Source: Seminavis robusta (taxonomy: Eukaryota > Bacillariophyta > Bacillariophyceae > Naviculales > Naviculaceae). From it: a DNA stretch of 64,000 bases. The notes below the pieces were generated by a model. The model saw only the letters and a program-made list of their open reading frames with translations. It was not told where the DNA came from and did not search any database. Position numbers and translations under genes: made by a program. The stretch's first letter is position 1; each line of letters begins with the position of its first letter. Below are positions 19,690 to 29,210 of this stretch, piece by piece. The stretch lies in assembly GCA_903772945.1 (NCBI GenBank), contig CAICTM010000003.1:62001-126000 (forward strand), given 5' to 3'.

Positions 19690-22294
19690 CTTGACTGACA
19701 CCTCTCCTGGCTAAGAGTAGACTACTAGTACTAGTACGAGTGACAGTCTGTTGGAGTTGTTGTGTGAGGAGCAAGTTACTCAGTACTCGTAGTTTGTGTC
19801 AACCAAGAAAGAAAGAAAAAAACAATTCTATTTTGAAGGAGATACTAGTACCTCATTGGCCAACGCGCAACAGCCAATGAGCTGGAGCCTCAAACCTCCA
19901 CCCTCCTCCACTTACTAAGCAAGAAACCACTTACGGAGGAACCTAGCTAGCAGCCAGTACATGTACCAGTACTTTGGTCTCACAACTCACAAGGCTTTTA
20001 TTTGTACTAATACCTGCAAGGAAGTGCGAAGAATGTTCAACCTGAAAGGAGATATTAAAATGCCACGGAATTCCAGGTGGCATTGACGACTTCCACCGCC
20101 TCAAAGAGTACTAGTACAGGTACATGAGTCGAGTCGAGTCGCCAACTTACCTGTGTAATACCAAGAAGGACAGCTACTAGCTAGTAGTAGACTTTCGTCA
20201 GTTTCCTGTTCCTTGCTATTATTTTAATCGACTTTCTTTGGCACTGCCGTAATCCACACACAAACTCAGACTCGTCACTTTGCAAATTCAATCGAATGCT
20301 TTCTCCCCGCTCCCCGCCCGTTCTCCTCACTACATGTACTAGTGTACTAGTACTCACTCTCTATCAATGCGAAAATAAATCGGGAGCGTCATTCAAAGAA
20401 TACTTATTACCAACTCAATAACTCCGTCAAGCACTCAAGCACTCAAGCACCAACTAGTACTGTCGACGAAATTAGCACACAATCAACTACACTGACTCAA
20501 GCATCTACTTTTTTCAACCAACGACAGCAAACAGAACACGCACACCCCATCAGCAGCAAGGCAACCAAACTTCAATGCGCCACACAGAAACCTTCCTTGC
20601 CGAGTACGAGTGCTACAGTCAACATTCAGATATATATACTGGGGGGGATTCAGGAATTCAGTAAATATAACAGCGAGAATAAATATTGATTTTATCCCTA
20701 ACCCTAACTATTCCTGTAGAATTGTACGTGCTCTAGTACTAAAATAGGGTTAGAGTTAAAAATGTGGGAACTGGAGTATTCTTAAATATTATAGAGCGAA
20801 TAAATACAAGATTATAAATATAAGCGAGCGTTGACTGTACAAGAAATTCAATCAAAAAATTGTGAGCACCTACACGTCAGTGCTGCCACTGACGTATGCT
20901 CTTTTTTAAATATTTTCATCAGAGGTCTTCTTTGGACATCGTGGAACATGAAAACACCATTCACATTCGTATGCAAAGCATTACTGGAGTACTACTGAGT
21001 CATCAGAATTGTGGAGCGCTAATCTTTCATCTTCAACTTTTGGATTGATATCAAAAGGAACCCGGCATTTAGGACCCAACCGGCACTCCGTACACGTTGC
21101 TCTCGTTGCAGACTGGAACTGCGCGGGTGAGTACCGTACTTGCAACAGCATCGCTCTGCAGTAGTCTAGGTTCTGCAGTTCGAGCCAAGGCCGATCCGAC
21201 AGGAGAGGCTGCAGGTCAACGATACGCATCTCGTGGATACATGGTGGCTGGCTGCCTGTCAAGAAGAGCGAGCCGCCAACAACTGGCTGGCTGAACTTGT
21301 ATGAGCATCAGGCAGGCAGCCCGATGACTGGACTCGACTCCCACCACTTGCATCTATCCGCGTGCTCGTTTCGAATGACAAACCCACTACTAGCCAACAG
21401 ATCATTGCATCTTTGAAGCAGCATGATAGTAGAATGATCATTGCTTGCATCCAAGAACCAACCCTTTTGTCGGTGAAGCCCTAGTAGTATTCCAAAATGA
21501 GCTCAGCGACTTTCGTTTGGTTGCCTTGCCTTGGCTCGCTGTATTTCAGAGGTACCGGTACTTCGGTCAGCTATTCGACGATTCTGCGTCGTTTGGAGGA
21601 CTCTAACTTTTGGCGTGGCTCTTGTCAGCTTGTCAGCGCCGTTTCCCCTACTAGACAGTTGCTGGCATTCATGCGATCGGAGTCCTCGTAAGATCTCTCT
21701 CCGTGACCAAACCAGCCATGACAATGATGAACCCACGTTGTCGATTGGCTGAACAGGATAGTTGGATAGTAGGAGTCGTCGTCCTTTAGTCTCGTTGGGG
21801 TGATGGTGGGCAATCTGTTGCATCCAGCACTACCGCTACTCTAGAGTACCGGTGCTGGTACTGTGTGGTGCGGGACAAGTTATCTTTCAAGAAGCCAGCC
21901 AGCCAATTGCTTGGTGCCAATGCCAGAGATGTTGCACTAACTAGTTAGCTCTTATCAAGGAATAAGGAAAGCTCTGCATTCCGATCTCGCAATGGCGTTG
22001 TAGTCTAGTCTAGTTTGGAGGGATCTTCGTAGCTTCGTGGGCCGAGGTTGCACATGTTTCTCGTCGTGTTTGATGGAGCCGGCATCGTTGTGTTCACGGG
22101 ACTCCATTCGGAACCGTGGATCACCGAAAAACACTCTCCGCACACCACCACCGGTCGAACGATTCGATTCGATTCAAGCCTCCTTTCCTTGGAGCACATG
22201 GCATCATAGCTTTGATTCGATTCTATACTTGGATATGCATTGTTGAAACGCAACAGAGACAAGACGAAAAGACAAGAAAGTAGCTACAACAATC
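19690..22294. other. 2.6-kb gene-poor region
   Basis: No convincing intact gene. The 20640-20840 part is AT-rich and contains two short telomere-like patches, CCCTAACCCTAAC near 20696 and TAGGGTTAG near 20745, in opposite orientations. A strong hairpin lies at 20864-20901. A 93-codon minus-strand frame at 20981-21262 is not low-complexity and has a CTECRLGPKC cluster, so it may be a small gene or a fragment, but I recognise no family. Frames at 21497-21823 and 21955-22262 overlap on several strands and look random. CTAG/GGTACC motifs are frequent. Confidence 0.45.
20864..20901. other. Hairpin-forming inverted repeat
   Basis: The arms ACGTCAGTG and CACTGACGT face each other across a CTGC loop, and an outer GAGCA/TGCTC pair extends the stem with a small bulge. 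A T-run follows. This could be a structured RNA end or a small element remnant; its function is unknown. Confidence 0.6.
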
Positions 22295-23899
22295 ATGGCA
22301 ACAAACGGTGCGCATCGCAGCAAGTTGTTCGTGGTGGGAGCGACTCCGCACTCCAGCAATGTCATTGTCGACCAAAGAACAAAAGATGGACAACAAAAGC
22401 TTCAAAACGAGCAACGGCGGGCGTCTGTATGGCAATCAGAGACGATCGACCATTCTCGAACCCATTTGTCACGCTCAGGAGGAGACAACCGTGAAATCGT
22501 TGATACGGGCACGAATACCCACCGTGAATCTGTTATCGGTTCAGGTGAATTTCTGAGGGAGAAACAGCACATTGCAACTCGTTCCTTCCAACGAATGTCG
22601 AGCCGAAGATCGCTCGTTTCGTCGTCTTCTGGTTCCAACAGATCCCTGATGAGTGAGAAATCAGCCATATCGGAACGATCGGAGCGTCGTGTCAAAACCA
22701 GAGCCAAGCGCAAGAGCAGCAGTCCCGATCCGAGACTCGATGCCGCTTCTGCAAGTTTTGAAGAAGAAGAAGAGATCGACTACTATCCCAAAGCTGGCAC
22801 AGCAGAAGCTGTATTGCCAACTCTGGAGGAGTCGGGCATGGAGTTTTCTTACCGAAGCGACACAACTTCTAGCAGACCAGCCCCGTTGTCGGCGCCACAG
22901 CCTGGGTCAGACATTCCATGGTATCCGTCGTCCGGGCAGCACCCCCATGATGGCAGTGGTTTGGTAATGGCCGTGGTGGTTGACGAAGAAGAGGAAGCAG
23001 CTGATATCCCCTATGCAACTGCAGTGAGCGATGACACAGAGAAAATTTGCTGTCATCAGAGCCGCCTATCACCGTTGCTCTGGCTGGCATTGTTCTGTAT
23101 CGTTTCGATCAACGCTGGGGTCGTGGTGACAATGCTGAAAAACCAGAGTTCATCCGATCCGTCTTCGGATGCTGCATTTCAAAGCACCCCTGATGAGGTG
23201 GCTTCCCAGCAGCCACGTCCTGTGGACCTGGACGATGCTACAGATTCGTTGCTACCGGAGTTGAGTATTCCGACTCTATCGCCCAACTTGCCCCCCACCC
23301 AACAACCTGCCACACTAAATAATGGGCGTCCACCCAACAACGATCGAACTCTGCCACCAGCAGGATCGCCTCAAGGGACGAAACCAACGACAGAAGCGCC
23401 CATATCGACGACTCTTGGACCCAGTCTGACTCTTGCACCGAGCCGAGAACCATCCGTCGAACCAGACTTGGTGGAAGCCAAGCCGACCACAACCACAGAG
23501 TCGGTAGTGTCCTATCCTCCCTCAACGCACCCGTCTGTCGCCGAAGAGCTGTCTGAATCTCCTTCATTCCCACCACCGACAACTCCACCAACAAGTACAC
23601 CGCCAACGTTTTCACCGACGGCTCCTCCTAGTTTTAGTTTTATTCCGGTGGTTGTGGAAGAGAATCGTCGCCCTGGCTCGTTGAATCCGTTGGTGTATGT
23701 GAACCCAGTCCCAGAGGCTTTCACTTTTAGTAGTTGTGGTTCCTACACGAATGGAGGGGCGTGCATGAGCACCCCCGGTTGTAGCTGGCATGGTGGTACT
23801 TGTTCCTCCACAGCCAATGCTGGAAGCTGCTCATCGTACACGAACGGTGGAGCATGCAAGAGCGCGGGTTGTTTGTGGGAGGGCGGCACTTGTTCGTAA
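22295..23899 (+). CDS. Type II membrane protein with Pro/Thr stalk and two C-terminal Cys repeats
   Basis: 534 residues from the ATG at 22295. The N-terminal ~255 residues are cytosolic-type: basic, Ser-rich, with MSSRRSLVSSSSGSNRSLM and RSERRVKTRAKRKSSSPD. One hydrophobic span lies at about 258-280 (LLWLALFCIVSINAGVVVTM), with no N-terminal signal peptide, so a type II orientation is inferred. The exported part is a long Pro/Thr/Ser stalk (about 290-455), likely O-glycosylated. Two tandem Cys modules end the chain: residues ~480-503 (CGSYTNGGACMS..GCSWHGGTC) and ~512-534 (CSSYTNGGACKSAGCLWEGG). Their spacing, C-x8-C-x4/5-C-x6-C with a conserved Trp, suggests two disulfides per module. Stalk-plus-Cys-module proteins are common at diatom surfaces or in the wall; a surface adhesion or wall role is inference. 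Confidence 0.75.
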   Translation: MATNGAHRSKLFVVGATPHSSNVIVDQRTKDGQQKLQNEQRRASVWQSETIDHSRTHLSRSGGDNREIVDTGTNTHRESVIGSGEFLREKQHIATRSFQRMSSRRSLVSSSSGSNRSLMSEKSAISERSERRVKTRAKRKSSSPDPRLDAASASFEEEEEIDYYPKAGTAEAVLPTLEESGMEFSYRSDTTSSRPAPLSAPQPGSDIPWYPSSGQHPHDGSGLVMAVVVDEEEEAADIPYATAVSDDTEKICCHQSRLSPLLWLALFCIVSINAGVVVTMLKNQSSSDPSSDAAFQSTPDEVASQQPRPVDLDDATDSLLPELSIPTLSPNLPPTQQPATLNNGRPPNNDRTLPPAGSPQGTKPTTEAPISTTLGPSLTLAPSREPSVEPDLVEAKPTTTTESVVSYPPSTHPSVAEELSESPSFPPPTTPPTSTPPTFSPTAPPSFSFIPVVVEENRRPGSLNPLVYVNPVPEAFTFSSCGSYTNGGACMSTPGCSWHGGTCSSTANAGSCSSYTNGGACKSAGCLWEGGTCS

Positions 23900-24422
23900 G
23901 GCTGATGTCCAGAACGAGGAGCCAATCGCTTCCCTTTTTTCTTTTGCCATTTCTAATAATTAGTTGCCGTCATCATCTGCATCACATGTGGCTTTGTGCC
24001 TTTGACTTTGCTAGAAAGATATCGATGTTTGTTTGTATCATGGGGAGATTTTTATTAAAAGAGACTGGATTATTATTTTTGTGGGAATATCGTAAGTAAG
24101 TTAAAGGTAGATAGATTGGTAATCGTAAGAAGATTCAAAAGAAAAAAGAGGACACCCGCGTGGTCTTGGTTGGGTCATCGTTTGATACGTTGGTAGTCTT
24201 TTTTGTTTGTTTGACTGTTTCCTTGGAAAGGAAAGGAAAGGAAAGGAAAGAGCAGAATAATGATATTAATAATGATACCATCACACACCAACAGAATGGT
24301 GTGCCAAATAGATAGGTATTTGTAGTTTGTGGTTTGTGGTTGGCAGGCAGGTAGATTAGATGAAACAGAACAGAAACACCTTCAGATCAGGATCAGGTAC
24401 TGATACTGAAGGTGGTTAGGAA
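23900..24422. other. Convergent intergenic region
   Basis: It contains a (GGAAA)n run at about 24225-24250 and AT-rich 3' UTR-like DNA. No gene is seen. Confidence 0.6.
24225..24250. repeat. (GGAAA)n microsatellite
   Basis: Five consecutive GGAAA-type units in the spacer between two converging genes. Confidence 0.85.
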
Positions 24423-25034
24423 TTAGGCAGCAGCAGTGGCAGGAGCCTTGTGGGTGTAGACATGGTGTTGCTGCTGCTGATGGTGGTGTTGGTGTATGAG
24501 ACTCCAGACTTTTTGCCTCGAGAGTTCCAGTTCAGGAGTGATGGTGGCTCTGCTTCCAGTGAAGAAGTGGTTGGCTTTGGAGAATACTGCCAAATTGTGA
24601 GATTGAGATTGACTGACCTGCAAATTCTTCTGCATCTGAGCCAAGGCCATTTCACTGGTCCTCATGCAGTGAGCCAGGTTCTCCAAGGAACCAGGATACT
24701 GGTTGTAGGTATTGGCAGTACTGTTGGCAGTGATAGTTGTTCCAAAGTGGTTGGTAGAAGAAGACGTAGCATCGGAGGGAGGAGACAAGAGAGCATCCAG
24801 ATCTTCGTGTTCCATGTTGACAGCCAAAGACAGAGGAGGCAAAGGATCTGTCTTGACAGCCAATTCAGAGTTGTCCATTGTGTCCATGGCCATTGACATG
24901 GAAGTGTCCAACATGGCGTCCACACCCGCCAAAAATTCACTTTCAAAATCCATTACTTCCAATTCCATTCCGCAACTTTCATCCACAAAACTAACGCCAT
25001 CCAAAAAGCTTGACAAGGAGGTATTGTTGCACAT
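24423..25034 (-). CDS. Hypothetical acidic/Met-rich protein with conserved-looking C-terminal helix motif
   Basis: 203 residues. The first half is acidic and Met-rich (DFESEFLAGVDAMLD, MAMDTMDNSELAV), resembling a transactivation-like or otherwise disordered segment. The C-terminal third has an ordered pattern, MRTSEMALAQMQKN followed by FFTGSRATITPELELSRQKV, reminiscent of a short motif (SR-x-T-x-T-x-ELEQSR) that I have seen in diatom-restricted hypothetical proteins; that resemblance is from memory and unverified. The end is His/Gln/Ala-rich. No signal peptide or membrane span. The start ATG lies at 25032-25034 with no competing upstream ATG. Cytosolic or nuclear; function unknown. Confidence 0.65.
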   Translation of the reverse strand: MCNNTSLSSFLDGVSFVDESCGMELEVMDFESEFLAGVDAMLDTSMSMAMDTMDNSELAVKTDPLPPLSLAVNMEHEDLDALLSPPSDATSSSTNHFGTTITANSTANTYNQYPGSLENLAHCMRTSEMALAQMQKNLQVSQSQSHNLAVFSKANHFFTGSRATITPELELSRQKVWSLIHQHHHQQQQHHVYTHKAPATAAA

Positions 25035-25966
25035 CTTGATACCGGTAGATCTGATTATTAATTAAAATAGATAAATGGTTGGATAGAAGATACAGTAGTA
25101 GACAGTCCTCTTTCTTGTTTCTTCAAAGAATTTGGTGAGACTATTACAAATTGTGAGAGAGAATGGAAAGCACCCTCCAACAACCCAATCTTTCTTTCTG
25201 CTGACCAACAAAAATCGGCACTGTTACTAACCATTCCTTCGGTCCTTCAACCTGGTACAAAAGCTACGCGGCCAAATCCTGCATACAGAGTGGGGAAAGA
25301 CCAGAACACATGGGTCATCCAGTCTTTGGATATGGTCATCAATGACTTCAACCGTCACTACTGCCTCGAACGTACTCACTGCCGTAGCTGTCCAGTACTA
25401 ATCTTGCTTACTGCCCTGCCTCCAGCCTTCCCTCCTTCTTCACTTTCTGCAGATCTCATCACATCAGATTTAACAATATTGCCATTGATCTTGGATGCCT
25501 GGCATTCAAAAAAGTCACGCCGTTAAGACTCAGGCATAAGGGACCGATGCCTGGCACTCACAATGGTCAAAACATGTCCGATTTGAAAGACTCTTGAAGT
25601 TGCTTGCTTTGATCCACTGCTGCAATTTTTTGCTGGTTTGTAGCTTACTGTTACATGTACAGCATCTTGCTCTGGACTGTACCGGGAGCACTACGAGAAA
25701 TAGGGTTCTTCCAAGCCATCCGTCCGCTCACGACCTCCAAGTCATCCTCCATGATCGCTCTTTCCAATCAGCGTCCAGAAACTGGTGGCCTGCACTCCCG
25801 CCATGATACGTTGAAACCCAAAAGGCACGGTGGCGTGATCGGCATCCGCGGAAGCAGTGTTTGGTGGTGGAGTTGCTTGACCACTGGCTACCGGTAACCA
25901 AGAGAGCTAGCTAGCTGGCTAGCTAGCTAGATTACCGGTAAAGGAGCAAGAGGGCACGGAACCTAG
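25035..25966. other. Intergenic region, no supported gene
   Basis: Upstream region of the minus-strand gene ending at 25034. Several short overlapping frames at 25290-25897 look random. CTAGCTAG clusters at 25905-25932. The minus-strand continuation of the GFA-like pseudogene may extend here, but no motif is clear. Confidence 0.45.
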
Positions 25967-26243
25967 CTAGAGTGCCTTGAATTGTTGAATAGCAGCAATC
26001 TTGTCTTGTCCCTTGATTACTTTGATATCTGATTAGTAAAAGTTGATCATGTGGTGCGTAGAGTAGCTAGTTATCGACAAATGCGGCTCCAGCCATTGGG
26101 GCCCAAAGCCTGTATCGTACCCATTCGACGCAATCCAAGCAGTGGCATCGGGCATGATTCTGATCCACCAAACGGGAAGAGACTGGAAGGCAGAACTCGC
26201 CCTGTACGCTCCCGCAACGACACTGAAAACTTCCAGTGCGACA
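25967..26243 (-). pseudogene. Decayed GFA-family (CENP-V/glutathione-dependent formaldehyde-activating-like) gene
   Basis: On the minus strand from about 26243 one frame reads GSFQCRCGSVQGEFCLPVSS then RCHCLDCVEW, matching the GFA zinc-binding pattern (CxCGxVxGE ... CHCxDC). The family-like continuation (SNGYDTGFGPQWLEPH, then MINFY and SDIKVIKGQDKIAAIQQ) lies in a different frame and is interrupted by a stop after INFY where a Lys codon would be expected. So there is at least one frameshift just after CHCLDC and one nonsense change. The C-terminal CxxCxTPL region is not found. It is most easily read as a broken duplicate of a diatom GFA-like gene. An intron instead of the frameshift is possible but no good splice pair is visible. 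Confidence 0.55.
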
Positions 26244-26484
26244 AGACAAGAAGAAGGAATCAATGATGGATGCAAGCAATGCATGAAGGCGGGCATGCTT
26301 GATTTGGATTGGTGCTGTGGTGCAATCCATCTGGGTTAGACCTTGATCTGAAAAAGCACCCATCTATCCAAAAGTATCTTTATCTGTTCGCTGGGTTTGG
26401 GTTGCTTCCCTGATGATCGCACTGGTCTTTTTTAAAAAATAGATTAGGCTAGAACAGTTACTAGCCAGCTAGCCAGAGTACCTG

Positions 26485-26881
26485 GACCGTCCGACGGTTT
26501 TCACTCAGGCTTTAAAAACGGGCACGACTGACTCATAATCCTGGTTCTCATAAGGGGTTGTTTAAGGGGATGTTGAAGCTTTAAGGGGTTGTTTAAGGGG
26601 ATGTTGAATATTTAAGGGGTTGTTGTTAAGGGGTTGTTTATTTAAGGGGATGTTCATTCTTGATAAGGGGTTGTTGTATGGCGTTTCAATGAAGGCTTAA
26701 AAGGTTGTTTCGAGGATATAAGGGGATGTTGTTAAGGGGTTGTTTATTTAAGGGGTTGTTTAAGGGGATGTTGAAGCTTTAAGGGGTTGTTTAAGGGGTT
26801 GTTTAAGGGGTTGTTTAAAAGATGTTGTCAGTCGTGGCATTTTGAAGATTTTAAATCCTGAGTGAAAAGCGTCGGACGGTC
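26485..26881. mobile_element. MITE-like element with ~50-bp imperfect terminal inverted repeats
   Basis: The left end (26485-26532) begins GACCGTCCGACGG and includes TTTTCACTCAGG and GCACGACTGAC. The right end (26827-26881) reads GTCAGTCGTGG, then CCTGAGTGAAAA, and ends CGTCGGACGGTC. Over ~50 bp the ends are inverted repeats with a few mismatches and a small gap. GTAC(C) occurs just outside both ends (left with a 2-bp offset), a possible target duplication. There is no transposase, so it is non-autonomous. The interior is a tandem minisatellite. This is a plain DNA-transposon-type element; the superfamily cannot be assigned. Confidence 0.7.
26545..26820 (+). repeat. AAGGGGTTGTTT minisatellite inside the MITE-like element
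   Basis: About 15 tandem, slightly variable copies of a 10-16 bp unit built on AAGGGG(T/A)TGTT, with strongly G-skewed plus strand. The array fills nearly all of the space between the inverted repeats. Confidence 0.8.
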
Positions 26882-27230
26882 GTACCAACAGAATATCTTT
26901 TCCTCCAGCTGTCCCGGTTGGTTGTCCAGATCAACTCCCGCACCTTTTCGAAGATCTTTCTTGGCTCGGAAACCCCCCAGTTATCCCGCCGATAACTGCA
27001 CCAATAACTGCGCCGACCATCGACCCGACCAGCCAGCCAGCAATGACCGATTCGCAGGATACCTGGATATCGAGATCGTCTCTGCTTCCCCCTGTTAATC
27101 GATCAAAACTATGACAGCGCCTCTGCTTGCAGGGGGCAGCAGTGGTCGACAATACTACTATTTGATTGCTTCTGTTGAGTTGGTCATCGATCGGTGAGGC
27201 GTTGTTGTGATCGAGCACGACGACAACAGG
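26882..27230. other. Region upstream of the BSD gene
   Basis: It should hold the promoter/5' UTR of the BSD-domain gene, or an unrecognised 5' exon. A minus-strand frame here encodes a glycine-zipper-like stretch (GSMVGAVIGAVIGGITGG), generated by a repeated CCGATAACTGCACC-like unit; I do not call it a gene. Confidence 0.4.
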
Positions 27231-29210
27231 ATGTTTGCGCTCTCGAAACAGCAAAAGGCGGAAGCCCTTGTGGAGAAGGCTCGATCGGATCCCAACACGT
27301 ACACCAAGCCGTTGGATTTTGCCAGCAACCCCGACCTCAAGGACTTTCTGATGCACTTTTACAAAGAGATTCTCTTCAAGAAAGCCGACGAAATGAATGC
27401 CATTCTGGCAGCACACCCCAATACGGTTGGCAAGTTTTATCGGCAATTAGTCCCATCCAAAATGGAAAAAGAAGACTTTTGGCAACGATACTATTATCGA
27501 GTCAAATCAGTCGACTACTACTTGGAAATGTGGGAAAAGGAAGAAGAGGGCAAGAAACATGCTACTAGTATCCAAGATACATTTAAGAGATTTCTGGGGA
27601 TGGGGGGAGGATCGACAGAGGCACCACCGCCTGCTACAGGTACTGATGAACTGATCTTGTCGGATGATGACGAAGAAACGGGGAAACAATCCGCTCAGAA
27701 AGCAAAGGAAGACGTTTTCTACGATTCTCGGGAGGCGCTAGAAGGAGGCGACAAAGGCGACAAAGGAGCTGACTCCATGCAGAGAAGCCGCATGACTGAT
27801 CTTGGACGAAGTGAACCGCTGTTGAGGCTGGAAGGTGACATGCCCGATCTGGGGCGTAGTGAACCATTTTTGAACTTAGAAGGGGGTGATGACGGCCTCA
27901 ATCTATCGGAGAATTCAGGTCACAGTACACGCAGCAACCGTAGTAATCGCAGCGGAAGAAGCAAGGGCTCAAGAGGCAGTCGGTCTCCGAGGAGAGCAAG
28001 GGAAAGAATACGGAGAAGGAGAGAGGGCAAAGACAAGAAGGCATCCAAGGACAAGTCCACCTCCCCTCGAACTAGCCCCGCAAAAGAGAGACAAGCAACA
28101 ACAAGAACCAAAGACTCACCCATGCTGTTAGACTTTCCTTCCACCCGAACGTACGGACATCTTGCAAGAGCAAAACCTCCAAGTGAGCAAAAGGAAGATG
28201 GCGAGGAAGGTAAACAAACGAAGTCGAAGTCGACTCCCCCCGGAGCAGGGAAAGAGGGGTCGCAGCCAGCTGGTATGGGAGAGTCAAGCGCCTCAGCATT
28301 TACTATGGACACCACAACTGCGATGAACACGGCAATCAACACTGGAGGGATGCTTGGGAACATGATGAGGGGCATGTGGGAGAGTGCCAATAACATGAGA
28401 ATCCCATATCCGTCCATGGAAGTCAACAACAATGGGAACGACGACCAATCAACAACAGAACGTCCGGGATCCGATCAAGACAAGCGCACCGTTCGTTGGA
28501 ATCCGCTCGAGACGGTTGCGACTCCCACTAGCTCTACAACGCGCATGGCTTCTTGGACGAATCCACAAGATGCTGAAGACGATGATACCATCGTGTCCGT
28601 CGAGTCCAACGCAAGTGGCAAGAAGTCATTTCAAGAAAAGAATGCAGGGCGCATAAGTGAAATGCCTCCACCAATCGAGGAGCACGATCGGTCTTGTGCG
28701 GAATGGATATACTACGTTGTTTTCGCATTGTTCGGAGTGCTTGTTGCGGTGATCATCTTCATGTTAGTCAACCCCGACGCTGCTGTGTCAACAACTGATG
28801 GATTCTGCGCTCCAATCGCTCCTTATCAAGTGTTGACAACCGAAAAGGGGAAGGTTGGCATCGCTCCTTGGTGGGTGTTTCCTTCAAGTTTCAAGCCTTG
28901 GATGTTTGATTTGTTTTGCGGTGACGATCGAGTACGTACCATGTTGATTTGGGCGCCTCGAAGACACACGGACACTTCGTTTCGTCTGGTCATTGGCGAC
29001 ATTTCAACGGAAGAGACCCTGCTGAAAATCAAACGCTTGAAACGAGTTCGTCTGGCGCCAGGCAAAATTGAGGTGTTGGAACGAGAGGACAAGGTTGCTG
29101 AAGATGGGACGTCGTCGTCGACAGAGAGTCATCCCAACGTGCTGCTGGCGGTTTGGTCCAAGTGGTGGGTGATATCCAACGAGATGTCTGCCGAGCCAGA
29201 GAACAGTTAG
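27231..29210 (+). CDS. BSD-domain membrane protein
   Basis: 659 residues from the ATG at 27231; the frame is open upstream to 27207 only through a GTG, and a 5' exon cannot be excluded because ACAG directly precedes GATG. Residues ~50-95 form a BSD domain, the short helical fold with invariant Phe-Trp seen in TFIIH p62, synapse-associated and DOS2-like proteins: FYRQLVPSKMEKEDFWQRYY. A central, highly charged region (about 150-330) contains a repeated DLGRSEPLLRLEG / DLGRSEPFLNLEG unit and an Arg-Ser tract (SNRSGRSKGSRGSRSPRRAR). One transmembrane span lies at about 491-512 (YYVVFALFGVLVAVIIFMLV) and a ~140-residue C-terminal part with FRLVIGDISTEETLLKIKRL. The C-tail family is unrecognised. 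Diatoms have many BSD proteins; the exact role is unknown. Confidence 0.75.
   Translation: MFALSKQQKAEALVEKARSDPNTYTKPLDFASNPDLKDFLMHFYKEILFKKADEMNAILAAHPNTVGKFYRQLVPSKMEKEDFWQRYYYRVKSVDYYLEMWEKEEEGKKHATSIQDTFKRFLGMGGGSTEAPPPATGTDELILSDDDEETGKQSAQKAKEDVFYDSREALEGGDKGDKGADSMQRSRMTDLGRSEPLLRLEGDMPDLGRSEPFLNLEGGDDGLNLSENSGHSTRSNRSNRSGRSKGSRGSRSPRRARERIRRRREGKDKKASKDKSTSPRTSPAKERQATTRTKDSPMLLDFPSTRTYGHLARAKPPSEQKEDGEEGKQTKSKSTPPGAGKEGSQPAGMGESSASAFTMDTTTAMNTAINTGGMLGNMMRGMWESANNMRIPYPSMEVNNNGNDDQSTTERPGSDQDKRTVRWNPLETVATPTSSTTRMASWTNPQDAEDDDTIVSVESNASGKKSFQEKNAGRISEMPPPIEEHDRSCAEWIYYVVFALFGVLVAVIIFMLVNPDAAVSTTDGFCAPIAPYQVLTTEKGKVGIAPWWVFPSSFKPWMFDLFCGDDRVRTMLIWAPRRHTDTSFRLVIGDISTEETLLKIKRLKRVRLAPGKIEVLEREDKVAEDGTSSSTESHPNVLLAVWSKWWVISNEMSAEPENS

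Noticed and set aside
20690-20755. Telomere-like CCCTAACCCTAAC and TAGGGTTAG patches
   Set aside because: Only two units on each side; too short and degenerate to call an interstitial telomere or chromosome end.
26931-27446. Minus-strand frame with a glycine-zipper-like stretch GSMVGAVIGAVIGGITGG
   Set aside because: It arises from a short tandem DNA unit and overlaps the start of the BSD gene; no other support for a gene.
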